Shown here piece by piece: positions 26,080 through 36,194 of a stretch of 64,000 nucleotides of DNA; positions within the stretch are counted from its first letter, which is position 1; each line of letters opens with the position of its first letter. Source of the stretch: Micromonospora vinacea (GTDB taxonomy: Bacteria > Actinomycetota > Actinomycetes > Mycobacteriales > Micromonosporaceae). Location: the NCBI RefSeq assembly GCF_015751785.1, contig NZ_JADOTY010000001.1:3410001-3474000 (forward strand), written 5' to 3'. The notes under the pieces were generated by a model that saw only the letters and a program-made list of their open reading frames with translations, was not told the origin of the DNA and did not search any database. The position numbers and the translations under genes were made by a program.

Positions 26080-29000
26080 ATGCGCTTGCTCCGTGATCTG
26101 TGGGACACGTCGACCCGCCGAATGACGATCGTGGCCGTCCTGATCGTGTTGGGCGCTGCGGGGCAGGCGGGCGCGTCGGCGCTGGCCGGCGCGGTGTTGG
26201 TGCATCGTTCGGCTGGCTTCTTCGCGGTGCTGGCTGCGGCTCTGGTCGCCGTGGTCCTCAGTGACCTCGCGGTGAGTCTGCTGATGGCCGGCCTGACCGC
26301 CGACTGGTCGGCCGACGTGCGTCGACGGCTCTGTCGCGTCGCTCTCGGGCAGGACCTGCCGACCCTGGAGACCACCCCGGTGGGTGAGCTGCTGGACCGG
26401 ATCGACGGGGATGTCTACCAGGTGGCGTCGGCGATCCGTAACCAGGGCACCCGGCTGGCCCAGGGCCTCTGCGTCGGTCTGTTGTCGATGGTCGTGGCGC
26501 TGTTCGTGTGGTGGCCGGCGGGGATCGCGATGCTGCTGCTCACTGTGGTGCTCGCGGTCGGTCTGCGCCGGCCCACGGCGCGGATCGGCCCGGCGCGGAT
26601 GGCCGAGGAGGAGGCGTGGTCCGACCTGGCGGCCGTGATGGAGGAGGCGGTGCACGGCCAGGACGACGTCCGCACCAGTCTGGCGCGGCCGTACGTGCTG
26701 CGGTTGTATGCCCGGCGGGCCTCCGCCGTGCTGTCCCGTGGCCTGGTGGTCTGGGTGCTGTCCGCCCGCGTGGCGACGGTGGCCACCGCGACGATCCGCG
26801 CGGGCATCGGCGTGGTGGTGCTCGGTGGGGCGTGGGCGTTGGCCACCGACCGGATCGACGCCGCCCGGCTCACCGCCATCTGGCTGCTCGCCCTGGCCTT
26901 CGGGGCGACCGCGGAACACGTCAGCCGGATGGTGCCGGAGATCCAGGAGGCGCTCGGCGCGTGGGCGCGGGTGCAGTTGCTCTACCAGGCCCGGCAGGAG
27001 CCGGTCGGCGGGGCCAGTCCCAGCGAGGGTGACCTGCGCATCCGGGATCTGACCTTCGGGTACGGGGAGAGTGACAGGGGGGCCGCGCTGCGCGGGCTCA
27101 GCCTCACCTTCGCCCGTGGTCGCTCGTACGCGCTGATCGGGCGGACCGGTTCGGGCAAGTCGACGTTGGCGAAGGTGCTCACCAGGGCGGTCGACGTGCC
27201 GCCGGGCACTGTCTTCCTCGGCGGCACCGACCTGTGCGACCTGGACGTCGAGCAGCTGCGCCGTTGGGTGGCGTTGGTGCCGCAGCGCACCGAGATCCTG
27301 GCCGGCACGCTCGCCGAGAACGTGGCGCTCTTCGACAGGGAACTGCTCGACGCCGCGGCTCGGGCGCTCGACGAGTTGGGCCTGGCCGGTTGGATCGCCG
27401 AGCTGCCGGACGGGTTGACAACCCGGCTGGGGGAGGGCGGGCATGTGCTGTCCGCCGGTCAGGAGCAGCTGGTGGCGTTCGCGCGGATCCTGGTGCGGGA
27501 GCCGCACGTGGTGATCCTCGACGAGGCCACCGCACGGCTGGACCCGGTCACCGAGGCGCGGGTGCAACGGGCCACCGAACGCCTGCTGCGCGACCGGATC
27601 GGCATCGTCATCGCGCACCGACTCTCCTCGGTGCGCCGCTGTGACGAGGTGGTCGTCCTGGCCGACGGCGCGGTGGTCGAGGCCGGTCCGTTGGAGACGT
27701 CGACGCGCTTCGCCGAACTGTTGGCGACCAGCCACGCCGCCGCGTACGCGACGGTGGCGCCGGCCGGCCGCACCGGCGTCGGCACCGACCTGCTGGTCGG
27801 GCCCGGCCCGGCCGACCCCTGGCCGACCGAGCCGGCGCCGACGCGGGCCGGGCCGGACGCGGCGGACGAGCAGGCCGCCGCCTGGCCGACCGAGCCGGCA
27901 CCCACGCGGGCCGAGCCGGCGACACCGTCGGACGGCACGCAGGGCGCGGTCGCGCCGACCCGGGCCGACCCGCCGCCACTGCCGCCGGTGCCGCCGGCCC
28001 GGACGCTGCGGGAGATCTTCCGCCTCTGCACCAACGACCCCCGGTACGGGGCGGCCGCGATCGTGCTGTTCCTCGGGCTCAGCCTCTTGGGGCTGGACGG
28101 CCCGGTGCTGCCCTGGCTCTGGGCGGACCTGGTCGACGGGACGGGCAACCCGTACCTGCCGGCGGTGGGGATCGTCGCCGGCTTGCTGGTGACCCTGCCG
28201 CTGCCGTTCTACACCCACGTCTGGTTTCCGCAGTGGTGGGTGCGGCAGATGCTGCGGATCGGCCTTCGCCTGGTGCACGGCCAGACCGGGCCGCGTCGGG
28301 TCAGCTCGCACACCCCCGCGGAGGTGGTGGCGCAGGGTGGGGACACCGAGCGGGTGGTCCAGCTCGCCGACAACGTGCTGGACCAGACCGTCGCGCTGGT
28401 GCTCGTGGTCGCCATGACGGCGGTCACCGGCAGCGTCGTACCGGGGCTGTTCTTCCTCGGCACGATGGTCGTCTCCGGGCTGGCCGCGACATTGTTCGGG
28501 CCGAAGCTGGAGCGTGCCGCCCGGGCGACGGTGGCGGCGCGGGCGTCCTTCGCCACGGCGCTGGTCTCCGCGCTCTCCGCGGCGCGGACGGTGAAGCTCG
28601 CCGGCGCGACCACGGCGGTGCTGCGCCACCTGGCGGGCCTGGACGTGCTGCGCAGCGACCGGCAGCGGCGGGAGATCTCGGTGCAGGTGTGGGCGCGTTC
28701 CACGCCGTCGATGGCCAGTGGATTGTTGCCGATCGGCGCGTGGGCGCTCTACCTGAACGGCTCGCTCTCCGCCGGGGCGGTGCTGGTGGCCGTCTCTACC
28801 CTGGGCGCGGCCCGCTGGTTCGCCTGGACGACGGCGTCGTTGATCTCGCAGTTGCCCTCGGCGCGGGTCTGGACCCGGCGCACGGCGGCGATGACCGGGG
28901 TGAGCGCGTACTCCGCGGGGGTGCCGGAGGTCGACCTGACGGCCGGGACGGCCCCCGCGCCGACCATGCCGCCGCGGCATCCGCTGCGCCGGCTGGAGTT

Positions 29001-29667
29001 GCGTCGCTTCGGGGTGGTGCACTCCGACGGGACGGTGGCCGTCCGGGACGTGGACCTGACCGTGCAGCGGGGGCAGTTGGTGCTGGTCGTCGGGCCGGTG
29101 GGGTCGGGCAAGTCGTCGTTGCTGCGCGGGCTGGCCGGGATCGTGCACCACACCGGCGAGCTGGCCTGGAACGGTGACCCGGTCACCGAGCCGGAGCTGT
29201 TCCTGCGTCCCAACCAGGTGGGCTACGTCGGTCAGTTGCCCCGGGTGCTGTCCGGCACTGTCGCCGACAACATCGCCCTCGGGCACCAGGTGGACGCGGC
29301 CGGGGCGGTCAGCACCGCCCAGCTCGACCATGACCTGGCCGCCGCCGGTGGTGGGCTGGGCCTGCTCATCGGGCACAAGGGCACCCGGCTCTCTGGCGGG
29401 CAGTTGCAGCGGTTGGCGTTGGCCCGGGCGTTGGCTCCGCGTACCGAGCTGCTGGTCGCCGACGACGTGTCGTCGGCGCTGGACGTCACCACCGAGCTGG
29501 CGTTGTGGCAGGCGTTGCGCGGCCACGGGGTGACGGTGGTCGGCTCGACCGCGAAGCGTGCCGCGTTGGTCCGGGCCGACCACGTGGTGGTTCTGCTCGG
29601 CGGCACTGTGGCGGCCCAGGGCACCTGGCAGGACCTGGAGGGCGACTGGTCGCACCTGGCCGGTTGA
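26080..29667 (+). CDS. Tandem-fused ABC exporter (TMD-NBD-TMD-NBD) with an asymmetric second NBD
   Basis: A 1195-residue protein: membrane domain about 15-300, NBD1 about 320-545, linker about 555-640, membrane domain 2 about 650-930, NBD2 about 970-1190. NBD1 has LIGRTGSGKST, LSAGQ, a Walker B with Glu (VVILDEATARLD) and an H-loop (IVIAHRLSSV). NBD2 has VVGPVGSGKSS and LSGGQ, but Walker B ends VADDVSSALD (Asp where Glu is expected) and the H-loop reads VVGSTAKRAAL, with no His. Such asymmetry is known in heterodimeric ABC exporters, where one site is inactive. The linker has APTRA repeats. Export of a peptide, lipid or drug is inferred; substrate unknown. No leader-gene neighbour. Confidence 0.9.
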   Translation: MRLLRDLWDTSTRRMTIVAVLIVLGAAGQAGASALAGAVLVHRSAGFFAVLAAALVAVVLSDLAVSLLMAGLTADWSADVRRRLCRVALGQDLPTLETTPVGELLDRIDGDVYQVASAIRNQGTRLAQGLCVGLLSMVVALFVWWPAGIAMLLLTVVLAVGLRRPTARIGPARMAEEEAWSDLAAVMEEAVHGQDDVRTSLARPYVLRLYARRASAVLSRGLVVWVLSARVATVATATIRAGIGVVVLGGAWALATDRIDAARLTAIWLLALAFGATAEHVSRMVPEIQEALGAWARVQLLYQARQEPVGGASPSEGDLRIRDLTFGYGESDRGAALRGLSLTFARGRSYALIGRTGSGKSTLAKVLTRAVDVPPGTVFLGGTDLCDLDVEQLRRWVALVPQRTEILAGTLAENVALFDRELLDAAARALDELGLAGWIAELPDGLTTRLGEGGHVLSAGQEQLVAFARILVREPHVVILDEATARLDPVTEARVQRATERLLRDRIGIVIAHRLSSVRRCDEVVVLADGAVVEAGPLETSTRFAELLATSHAAAYATVAPAGRTGVGTDLLVGPGPADPWPTEPAPTRAGPDAADEQAAAWPTEPAPTRAEPATPSDGTQGAVAPTRADPPPLPPVPPARTLREIFRLCTNDPRYGAAAIVLFLGLSLLGLDGPVLPWLWADLVDGTGNPYLPAVGIVAGLLVTLPLPFYTHVWFPQWWVRQMLRIGLRLVHGQTGPRRVSSHTPAEVVAQGGDTERVVQLADNVLDQTVALVLVVAMTAVTGSVVPGLFFLGTMVVSGLAATLFGPKLERAARATVAARASFATALVSALSAARTVKLAGATTAVLRHLAGLDVLRSDRQRREISVQVWARSTPSMASGLLPIGAWALYLNGSLSAGAVLVAVSTLGAARWFAWTTASLISQLPSARVWTRRTAAMTGVSAYSAGVPEVDLTAGTAPAPTMPPRHPLRRLELRRFGVVHSDGTVAVRDVDLTVQRGQLVLVVGPVGSGKSSLLRGLAGIVHHTGELAWNGDPVTEPELFLRPNQVGYVGQLPRVLSGTVADNIALGHQVDAAGAVSTAQLDHDLAAAGGGLGLLIGHKGTRLSGGQLQRLALARALAPRTELLVADDVSSALDVTTELALWQALRGHGVTVVGSTAKRAALVRADHVVVLLGGTVAAQGTWQDLEGDWSHLAG

Positions 29668-29715
29668 CCGACGGTCGGGCGGCCGCCGCGTGAGCGGCCG
29701 CCCGACCGGCCGGGA

Positions 29716-30783
29716 TCAGGAGGCGCGGGCGTACTGGGCGGGCCCGGAGTACGCGACGCCGAGCTTCGCGGCGGCCCGGCGCGGCCAGTACGGGTCGCGC
29801 AGCAACTCCCGGCCCAGCAGCACCAGGTCGGCCTCGCCGCTGGCGACGATCTGCTCGGCGTGCTCGGGCTCCACGATCAGGCCCACCGCGCCGGTCGGCA
29901 CGCCGGCCTCGCGGCGGATCTGGGCGGCCAGCGGCACCTGGTAGCCGGGGCCGAGCGGGATGCGCTGGTCCACGCTCACGCCACCGGAGGACGCGTCGAC
30001 CAGGTCGACGCCGACGCCGGCCAGCTCGCCGGCGAGCACCACGCTGTCCTCGATCGTCCAGCCGCCGTCGACCCAGTCGGTGGCGGAGATCCGGGTCAGC
30101 ACCGGCACGTCCTCGCCGACCGCGGCACGGACCGCGCGGGCCACCTCCAGTGTGAGTCGCATCCGGCCGGCCCGGTCGCCGCCGTACGCGTCGGTGCGGT
30201 GGTTGGTCAGCGGCGAGAGGAACTCGTTGAGCAGGTAACCGTGGGCGGCGTGGATCTCCACGGCGGCGAAGCCGGCGTCCAGCGCGCGTTGGGCGCCGGC
30301 CGCGAACGCCTCGACCACACCGGCGATGCCGGCCTCGTCGAGGCTGGTCGGTGTCCGGTAGCCGGTGGTGAAGGGCTCCGAACCGGGGGCGACGGGCGTC
30401 CAGCCGCCCTCGGCGTCCGGCACGCCACCGCGCTCGGGCGCCCACGGCCGGTAGGTGGAGGCCTTGAAGCCGGCATGCGCGAGCTGCACGGCCGGCACCG
30501 CGCCGTGGGCGGCGACGAACGCGGTCACCGGCCGCCAGGCGTCGACGTGGGCACCCGACCAGAGGCCGGTGTCCTGGGGGCTGATCCGGCCTTCGGGAAG
30601 TACGGCGGTCGCCTCGGTCAGCACCAGGCCGGCGCCGCCCACCGCGCGGCTGCCGAGGTGGATCAGGTGCCAGTCGGTGGGCAGGCCGTCGGGGCCGGCG
30701 GAGTACTGGCACATCGGCGCCATGGCGACCCGGTTGGGCACTGTGACCCCGCGCAGGGCCAGGGGAGTGAACAGGGAACTCAT
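29716..30783 (-). CDS. Old yellow enzyme, YqjM/NamA-like NADPH:flavin oxidoreductase
   Basis: A 355-residue TIM-barrel flavoprotein starting SLFTPLALRGVTVPNRV. The family's CQYSA near residue 25 holds the cysteine typical of the YqjM class, and the HxxH-like pair HAAHGYLLNEF (about residue 165) binds the substrate carbonyl. FMN phosphate-binding residues are in the C-terminal strand (GEADLVLLGRELLRDPYWP). Such enzymes reduce activated alkenes and electrophiles with NADPH. A ribosome binding site GAGAGGAT precedes the ATG. No redox partner is adjacent; it may belong to general detoxification. Confidence 0.93.
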   Translation of the reverse strand: MSSLFTPLALRGVTVPNRVAMAPMCQYSAGPDGLPTDWHLIHLGSRAVGGAGLVLTEATAVLPEGRISPQDTGLWSGAHVDAWRPVTAFVAAHGAVPAVQLAHAGFKASTYRPWAPERGGVPDAEGGWTPVAPGSEPFTTGYRTPTSLDEAGIAGVVEAFAAGAQRALDAGFAAVEIHAAHGYLLNEFLSPLTNHRTDAYGGDRAGRMRLTLEVARAVRAAVGEDVPVLTRISATDWVDGGWTIEDSVVLAGELAGVGVDLVDASSGGVSVDQRIPLGPGYQVPLAAQIRREAGVPTGAVGLIVEPEHAEQIVASGEADLVLLGRELLRDPYWPRRAAAKLGVAYSGPAQYARAS

Positions 30784-30852
30784 GGGGTCATCCTCTCCGA
30801 CACGGCGACGGGCCCCCGGGGAGAGGGGCCCGTCGCCGTACTGGTGAACCGG

Positions 30853-32157
30853 TCAGGCAGGAACGGGGGTGAGCTCGGGCCGGGTGTCGGCGACCGGCTC
30901 CGGGTCGGTCAGGTCACGCCGGCCGGCGGACTCGTACGCGGCGCGGTCGAGGGTGCCCTCGCGGGCGGCGACCACCGTCGGCACCAGGGCCTGCCCCGCG
31001 ACGTTGGTGGCGGTGCGGATCATGTCCAGGATCGGGTCGATGGCCAGCAGCAGGCCGGCGCCGGCCAGCGGCAGGCCCAGCGTGCTGAGGGTCAGGGTGA
31101 GCATCACGATCGCGCCGGTCAGGCCGGCGGTGGCCGCCGAGCCGACCACCGACACGAAGGCGATCAGCAGGTAGTCGCCGATGCCGAGGTCCACGCCGAA
31201 CACCTGGGCCACGAAGATCGCGGCGAGGGCCGGGTAGATGGCGGCGCAACCGTCCATCTTCGTGGTGGCGCCGAACGGCACCGCGAACGAGGCGTACTCG
31301 CGGGGCACACCGAGACGCTCGACGGAGCGCTGGGTCACCGGCATGGTGCCGACCGAGGAGCGGGACACGAAGGCCAGCTCGATCGCCGGCCACGCGCCGG
31401 CGAAGAAGCGCAGCGGGTTGAGGCGGCCGGCGAGGATCAGCACCAGCGGGTAGACCACGAACAGCACGATGGCGCAGCCGACGTAGACGGCTGTGGTGAA
31501 CTTCGCGAGGGGGGCCAGCAGGTCCCAGCCGTACGAGGCGACGGCGTTGCCGATGAGGCCGAGGGTGCCGATCGGGGCGAGCCGGATGACCCACCAGAGC
31601 GCCTTCTGGACGATTTCCAGCAGGGAGCGGTTGAGCGCCACGAACGGTTCGGCGGGTTCGCCGACCAGCAGGGCCGCGGCACCGATGACGATGGCGAGGA
31701 AGACGATCTGGAGGACGTTGCCCTCGACGAACGCGCCGACCGGGTTGGTGGGCACGATGCCGGTGAGGAAGTCGGTCCACGAGCCGGTGTTCTTCGGCGG
31801 GGCCGCTCCGCCCAGGTCGAGGGTCACGCCCTTGCCGGGGTTGGTGAGCAGGCCGAGGCCGATGCCGATGCTCACCGCGATCAGCGCGGTGATGCCGAAC
31901 CACAGCAGGGTCTTGAGGGCGAGCCGGGCGGCGTTGGCGACCCCGCGCAGGCTGACCACGCTGACCACGATGGCGGTGAAGACCAGTGGCGGCACGGCCA
32001 GTTTGAGCAGTTGGACGAAGAGGCTGCCGACTGTGTGCAGGGTGCTGGTCAGCCAGCTCAGGTCGTTGCTGCGGGCGAGGAAGCCGAGCGCGACGCCGAG
32101 CACGAGGCCGAGCAGGATCTGCACGGAGAAGGGAATTTTGCGCAGGCTGAAGGGCAT
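30853..32157 (-). CDS. Dicarboxylate/amino-acid:cation symporter (DAACS family)
   Basis: A 434-residue transporter with eight membrane helices and two re-entrant loops. The serine-rich loop (VSRSSVGTMPVT) and NxxxD-like end (DPILDMIRTATNVAG) are the ion- and substrate-binding signatures of the glutamate/aspartate/C4-dicarboxylate symporters. It imports dicarboxylates or acidic amino acids with Na+ or H+. No ribosome binding site is seen before the ATG. The cause of the adjacent placement next to the old yellow enzyme on the same strand is unknown; they are separated by 69 bases. Confidence 0.93.
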   Translation of the reverse strand: MPFSLRKIPFSVQILLGLVLGVALGFLARSNDLSWLTSTLHTVGSLFVQLLKLAVPPLVFTAIVVSVVSLRGVANAARLALKTLLWFGITALIAVSIGIGLGLLTNPGKGVTLDLGGAAPPKNTGSWTDFLTGIVPTNPVGAFVEGNVLQIVFLAIVIGAAALLVGEPAEPFVALNRSLLEIVQKALWWVIRLAPIGTLGLIGNAVASYGWDLLAPLAKFTTAVYVGCAIVLFVVYPLVLILAGRLNPLRFFAGAWPAIELAFVSRSSVGTMPVTQRSVERLGVPREYASFAVPFGATTKMDGCAAIYPALAAIFVAQVFGVDLGIGDYLLIAFVSVVGSAATAGLTGAIVMLTLTLSTLGLPLAGAGLLLAIDPILDMIRTATNVAGQALVPTVVAAREGTLDRAAYESAGRRDLTDPEPVADTRPELTPVPA

Positions 32158-32313
32158 TGAGATGTATCCAATTGTCCGGTCCGATCGGGGCAGGCGTGGG
32201 AACGCGGCTAGCCCGGACAGATGCCACTGGCCTGCAGTCGGAGATCGACATACAGGCGGACAGTGAGGCCCCAGACATTGGTCATCGCTGGCCGACGTTA
32301 CGCCGATTCCCGC

Positions 32314-32997
32314 TCATCGGAAGGACCGGACGGCGTGAGGCTCCTTACAGAGAGCCAGCGCGGTGGCGGTGCTCACGCCCCACAGCACCGCGAGGGCGAG
32401 GATCAGCCGTTCCAGCACCCCCACCACCGGACCCCGGCCGACGACGAGCATCGCCAGCCCCACAGTGGCGCAGAGCGGCAGGGCCAGCGTGGCGGCCGCG
32501 CCGGCCAGCCGGCGCACCGTGAGGCCGGCCGACCCGGAGACCGCCAGCGTGATCATGGCGAAGACCACGGCAGCGGTCGCCGCTATGCTCGCGCCGCCGT
32601 GCACCAGGTCCGCCGTCGTCGCGCGCTCGAACGGTGGCAACGGGCAGCCGTCGGAGCAGGTCACCGCCCCGGACACGGCGGTGAACACGGCCCCGGCGGC
32701 GAGCAGCGCCGGGGCCGCCGCCCACACCCCGGGGGGAAGCGCCGCGCCGATCAGCAGCAACGCGCCGGCGAGGGCCAGGATCCCGATCCGGTACGTCGTG
32801 GCGTGGGCGCTGCCGGCGATGCCCGCCTCACTGACGTACCCGGTGAACCCTGGACCGGGACCGGCGACCACGGCGAGCGTCACCGCCAGCGCACCGGCCA
32901 GGGTGCAGCCGGCCGCTGCGGACCCGGCGACCCGGCGGGCGACGTCGCCGCGGGCCCTCGGCGCGGTCGGGGTGGCCGGCCGACCCTGCTCAGCCAC
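32314..32997 (-). CDS. DUF998-family membrane protein
   Basis: A 227-residue protein with a basic N-terminus and six hydrophobic helices; a loop contains TCSDGCPLPPF, a cysteine pair typical of DUF998 proteins. The function of this family is not known. Its GTG start overlaps the stop of the glutathionyl-hydroquinone reductase-like gene by eight bases, so the two are translated together. The 156-base gap to the symporter holds no gene. Confidence 0.78.
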   Translation of the reverse strand: MAEQGRPATPTAPRARGDVARRVAGSAAAGCTLAGALAVTLAVVAGPGPGFTGYVSEAGIAGSAHATTYRIGILALAGALLLIGAALPPGVWAAAPALLAAGAVFTAVSGAVTCSDGCPLPPFERATTADLVHGGASIAATAAVVFAMITLAVSGSAGLTVRRLAGAAATLALPLCATVGLAMLVVGRGPVVGVLERLILALAVLWGVSTATALALCKEPHAVRSFR

Positions 32998-33955
32998 GCC
33001 CGTGCGGGGTGTGCCAGCCCGACTCGTCCGGCCCGAGTGGCACGATGCCGCTGGGATTGATCTCCCGGTGTGTGCCGTAGTAGTGACGCTTGATGTGGTC
33101 GAAGTCCACCGTCTCGCCGAAACCCGGCGTCTGGAACAGGTCGCGGGCGTACGCCCACAGCACCGGCATCTCGGTCAGCTTGTTGCGGTTGCACTTGAAG
33201 TGCCCGTGGTACGCGGCGTCGAAGCGGACCAGCGTGGTGAACAGCCGCACGTCCGCCTCGGTGATCGCGTCACCCATCAGGTAACGCTGCCCGGCCAGCC
33301 GCTCGGAGAGCGCGTCCAGCCGGGCGAAGAGCGCCCGGAACGCCTCGTCGTACGCCGCCTGGGAGGTGGCGAACCCGCAGCGGTAGACGCCGTTGTTCAC
33401 GTCGGTGTGGATCTCGGCCATCAGCGCGTCCATCTCGGGGCGCAGTTCGACCGGGTACAGGTCCGGCGCCCCCGCACCGTGCAGCGACCGCCACTCGGTG
33501 GAGAAGTCGAGGGTGAGCTGCGGATAGTCGTTCGTGACCACCCGGCCGGTCAGGGTGTCGACGAGCGCCGGCACTGTCACCCGGCCGGTGTAGTCCGGGT
33601 CGGTGGCCAGGTACGCCTCGGAGAGGAAGCTTACGCCGAGGACCGGGTCGAAACCGTCCGGGTCGAGGGCGAACGCCCAGCCCCGCTCGTCCCGGATCGG
33701 GTCGACGGTGCCCAGCGAGATCGCGTCGTCCAGCCCGAGCAGGCCCCGCACGATCCTCGCCCGGTGTGCCCACGGGCAGGCCCGGCACCAGATCAGCCGG
33801 TAACGGCCGGCCTCCAGCGGCCAGCGGTCCTGCTCGTCCGGGCCGCCACCGGGTGGCGAGGTGGAGTCGGCGGTGACCCGACCGGTGAACCGGTTCGGCT
33901 GGCGGACGAACGCGCCGCCGCCGCTGGTCTCTGCGCTGAACTGGGCCCGGGCCAT
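32990..33955 (-). CDS. Glutathionyl-hydroquinone reductase-like, Xi-class GST fold
   Basis: A 321-residue protein. The thioredoxin-like N-terminal part has CRACPWAHRARIVRG, the catalytic-cysteine CPWA motif of Xi-class GSTs (YqjG/ECM4 type), and the helical C-terminal part starts near residue 165. E. coli relatives reduce glutathionyl-hydroquinones, but actinomycetes use mycothiol, so the true thiol substrate here may differ; this is inference. A TAGGTT on the minus strand (33962-33967), six bases before the ATG, suggests a leaderless transcript. Confidence 0.9.
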   Translation of the reverse strand: MARAQFSAETSGGGAFVRQPNRFTGRVTADSTSPPGGGPDEQDRWPLEAGRYRLIWCRACPWAHRARIVRGLLGLDDAISLGTVDPIRDERGWAFALDPDGFDPVLGVSFLSEAYLATDPDYTGRVTVPALVDTLTGRVVTNDYPQLTLDFSTEWRSLHGAGAPDLYPVELRPEMDALMAEIHTDVNNGVYRCGFATSQAAYDEAFRALFARLDALSERLAGQRYLMGDAITEADVRLFTTLVRFDAAYHGHFKCNRNKLTEMPVLWAYARDLFQTPGFGETVDFDHIKRHYYGTHREINPSGIVPLGPDESGWHTPHGRG

Positions 33956-34061
33956 GCCGTCAACCTATCCGCTACGGGCGCGGATATCCTGGCGGCCAGC
34001 AGCCCTCGTGACCCGGTGGGCGTGCCCCACCCCCGCCGTCTGCACCCCCTAAGGACTCGCG

Positions 34062-35267
<1,206 letters not shown>

Positions 35268-35377
35268 AGTGGTCCACACCACACGACCCGCGGGTCGACC
35301 GGTGCTCGCGCGTGCCCGGGGCACGCCCATTCGCCGGTGCCGTCCCGCGCCGCGGCGATGAACTGGGGAGCACACTG

Positions 35378-36190
35378 ATGCCGGACGGACTGCCGACCGA
35401 GATCGATCTGACCAGGCCGAGCGCGGCCCGGGTGTACGACTACTTCCTGGGCGGGGCGCACAACTTCGAGATCGACAGGCAGTTGGCCGAGCAGATCGCC
35501 AGCATGACCCCGAATCTCGCCGCCACCATGCGTTCCGGTCGGGAGTTCCTGCGTCGGGCCGTCCGGGTGCTGCTCGACGCCGGCATCGACCAGTTCCTCG
35601 ACATCGGCTCCGGAATTCCCACAGTGGGCAACGTGCACGAGGTGGCGCAGGGCGTGAACCCCAAGGCCCGCGTGGTGTACGTCGACATCGACCCGGTGGC
35701 CGTCGCGCACAGCCGGGAGCTGTTGGCCGGCAACGAGCTGACCGGGGTCATCCACGCCGACCTGCGTGAGCCGGAGCGGATCCTCGCCGAGACCCGACGG
35801 CTCGGCCTGATCGACTTCAGCCGACCGATGGGCATCCTGCTGGCCGGGGTGGTGCACTTCATCCCGGACGCCGACCGACCCGAGGCGATCCTGGCCACCC
35901 TGCGGGACGCCGCCGCGCCGGGCAGCTTCCTGGTCGTCTCGCACTCCACATTCGAGGACCAGCCGCAGGAGATGCTGGACGCCCAGCGGCTCTCCGCCCG
36001 CACCGCCACCGAGATCACCCTGCGCTCCCGGGCGCAGGTCACCGGCTTCTTCGGCGACTGGACAGTGCTGGAGCCGGGAGTGGTGCACATGCCGCTCTGG
36101 CGCCCCGACTCACCGTCCGACGTGGACGAGCACCCGGAGCGGTTCGGCGCCTTCGGGGGCGTCGCCCGGTACGACCAGCCCGCCGGCTGA
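35378..36190 (+). CDS. SAM-dependent methyltransferase (DUF574 family)
   Basis: A 270-residue protein starting MPDGLPTEIDLTRPSAARVYDYFLGGAHNF, a hallmark of the large actinobacterial DUF574 group. The SAM-binding strand is QFLDIGSGIPTVGNVHEVA, with DIDPVAVAHSRELL as the acidic second motif. Targets of this group are mostly unknown. GGGGAG before the ATG decides the start. The GGDEF-EAL gene begins four bases after the stop. Confidence 0.85.
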   Translation: MPDGLPTEIDLTRPSAARVYDYFLGGAHNFEIDRQLAEQIASMTPNLAATMRSGREFLRRAVRVLLDAGIDQFLDIGSGIPTVGNVHEVAQGVNPKARVVYVDIDPVAVAHSRELLAGNELTGVIHADLREPERILAETRRLGLIDFSRPMGILLAGVVHFIPDADRPEAILATLRDAAAPGSFLVVSHSTFEDQPQEMLDAQRLSARTATEITLRSRAQVTGFFGDWTVLEPGVVHMPLWRPDSPSDVDEHPERFGAFGGVARYDQPAG

Positions 36191-36194
36191 TCCC

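Noticed and set aside
25735..29655. 1306-residue minus-strand open frame across the ABC exporter
   Set aside because: It mirrors the ABC gene, has repetitive low-complexity composition with no motif, and the plus-strand frame contains complete ATPase signatures.
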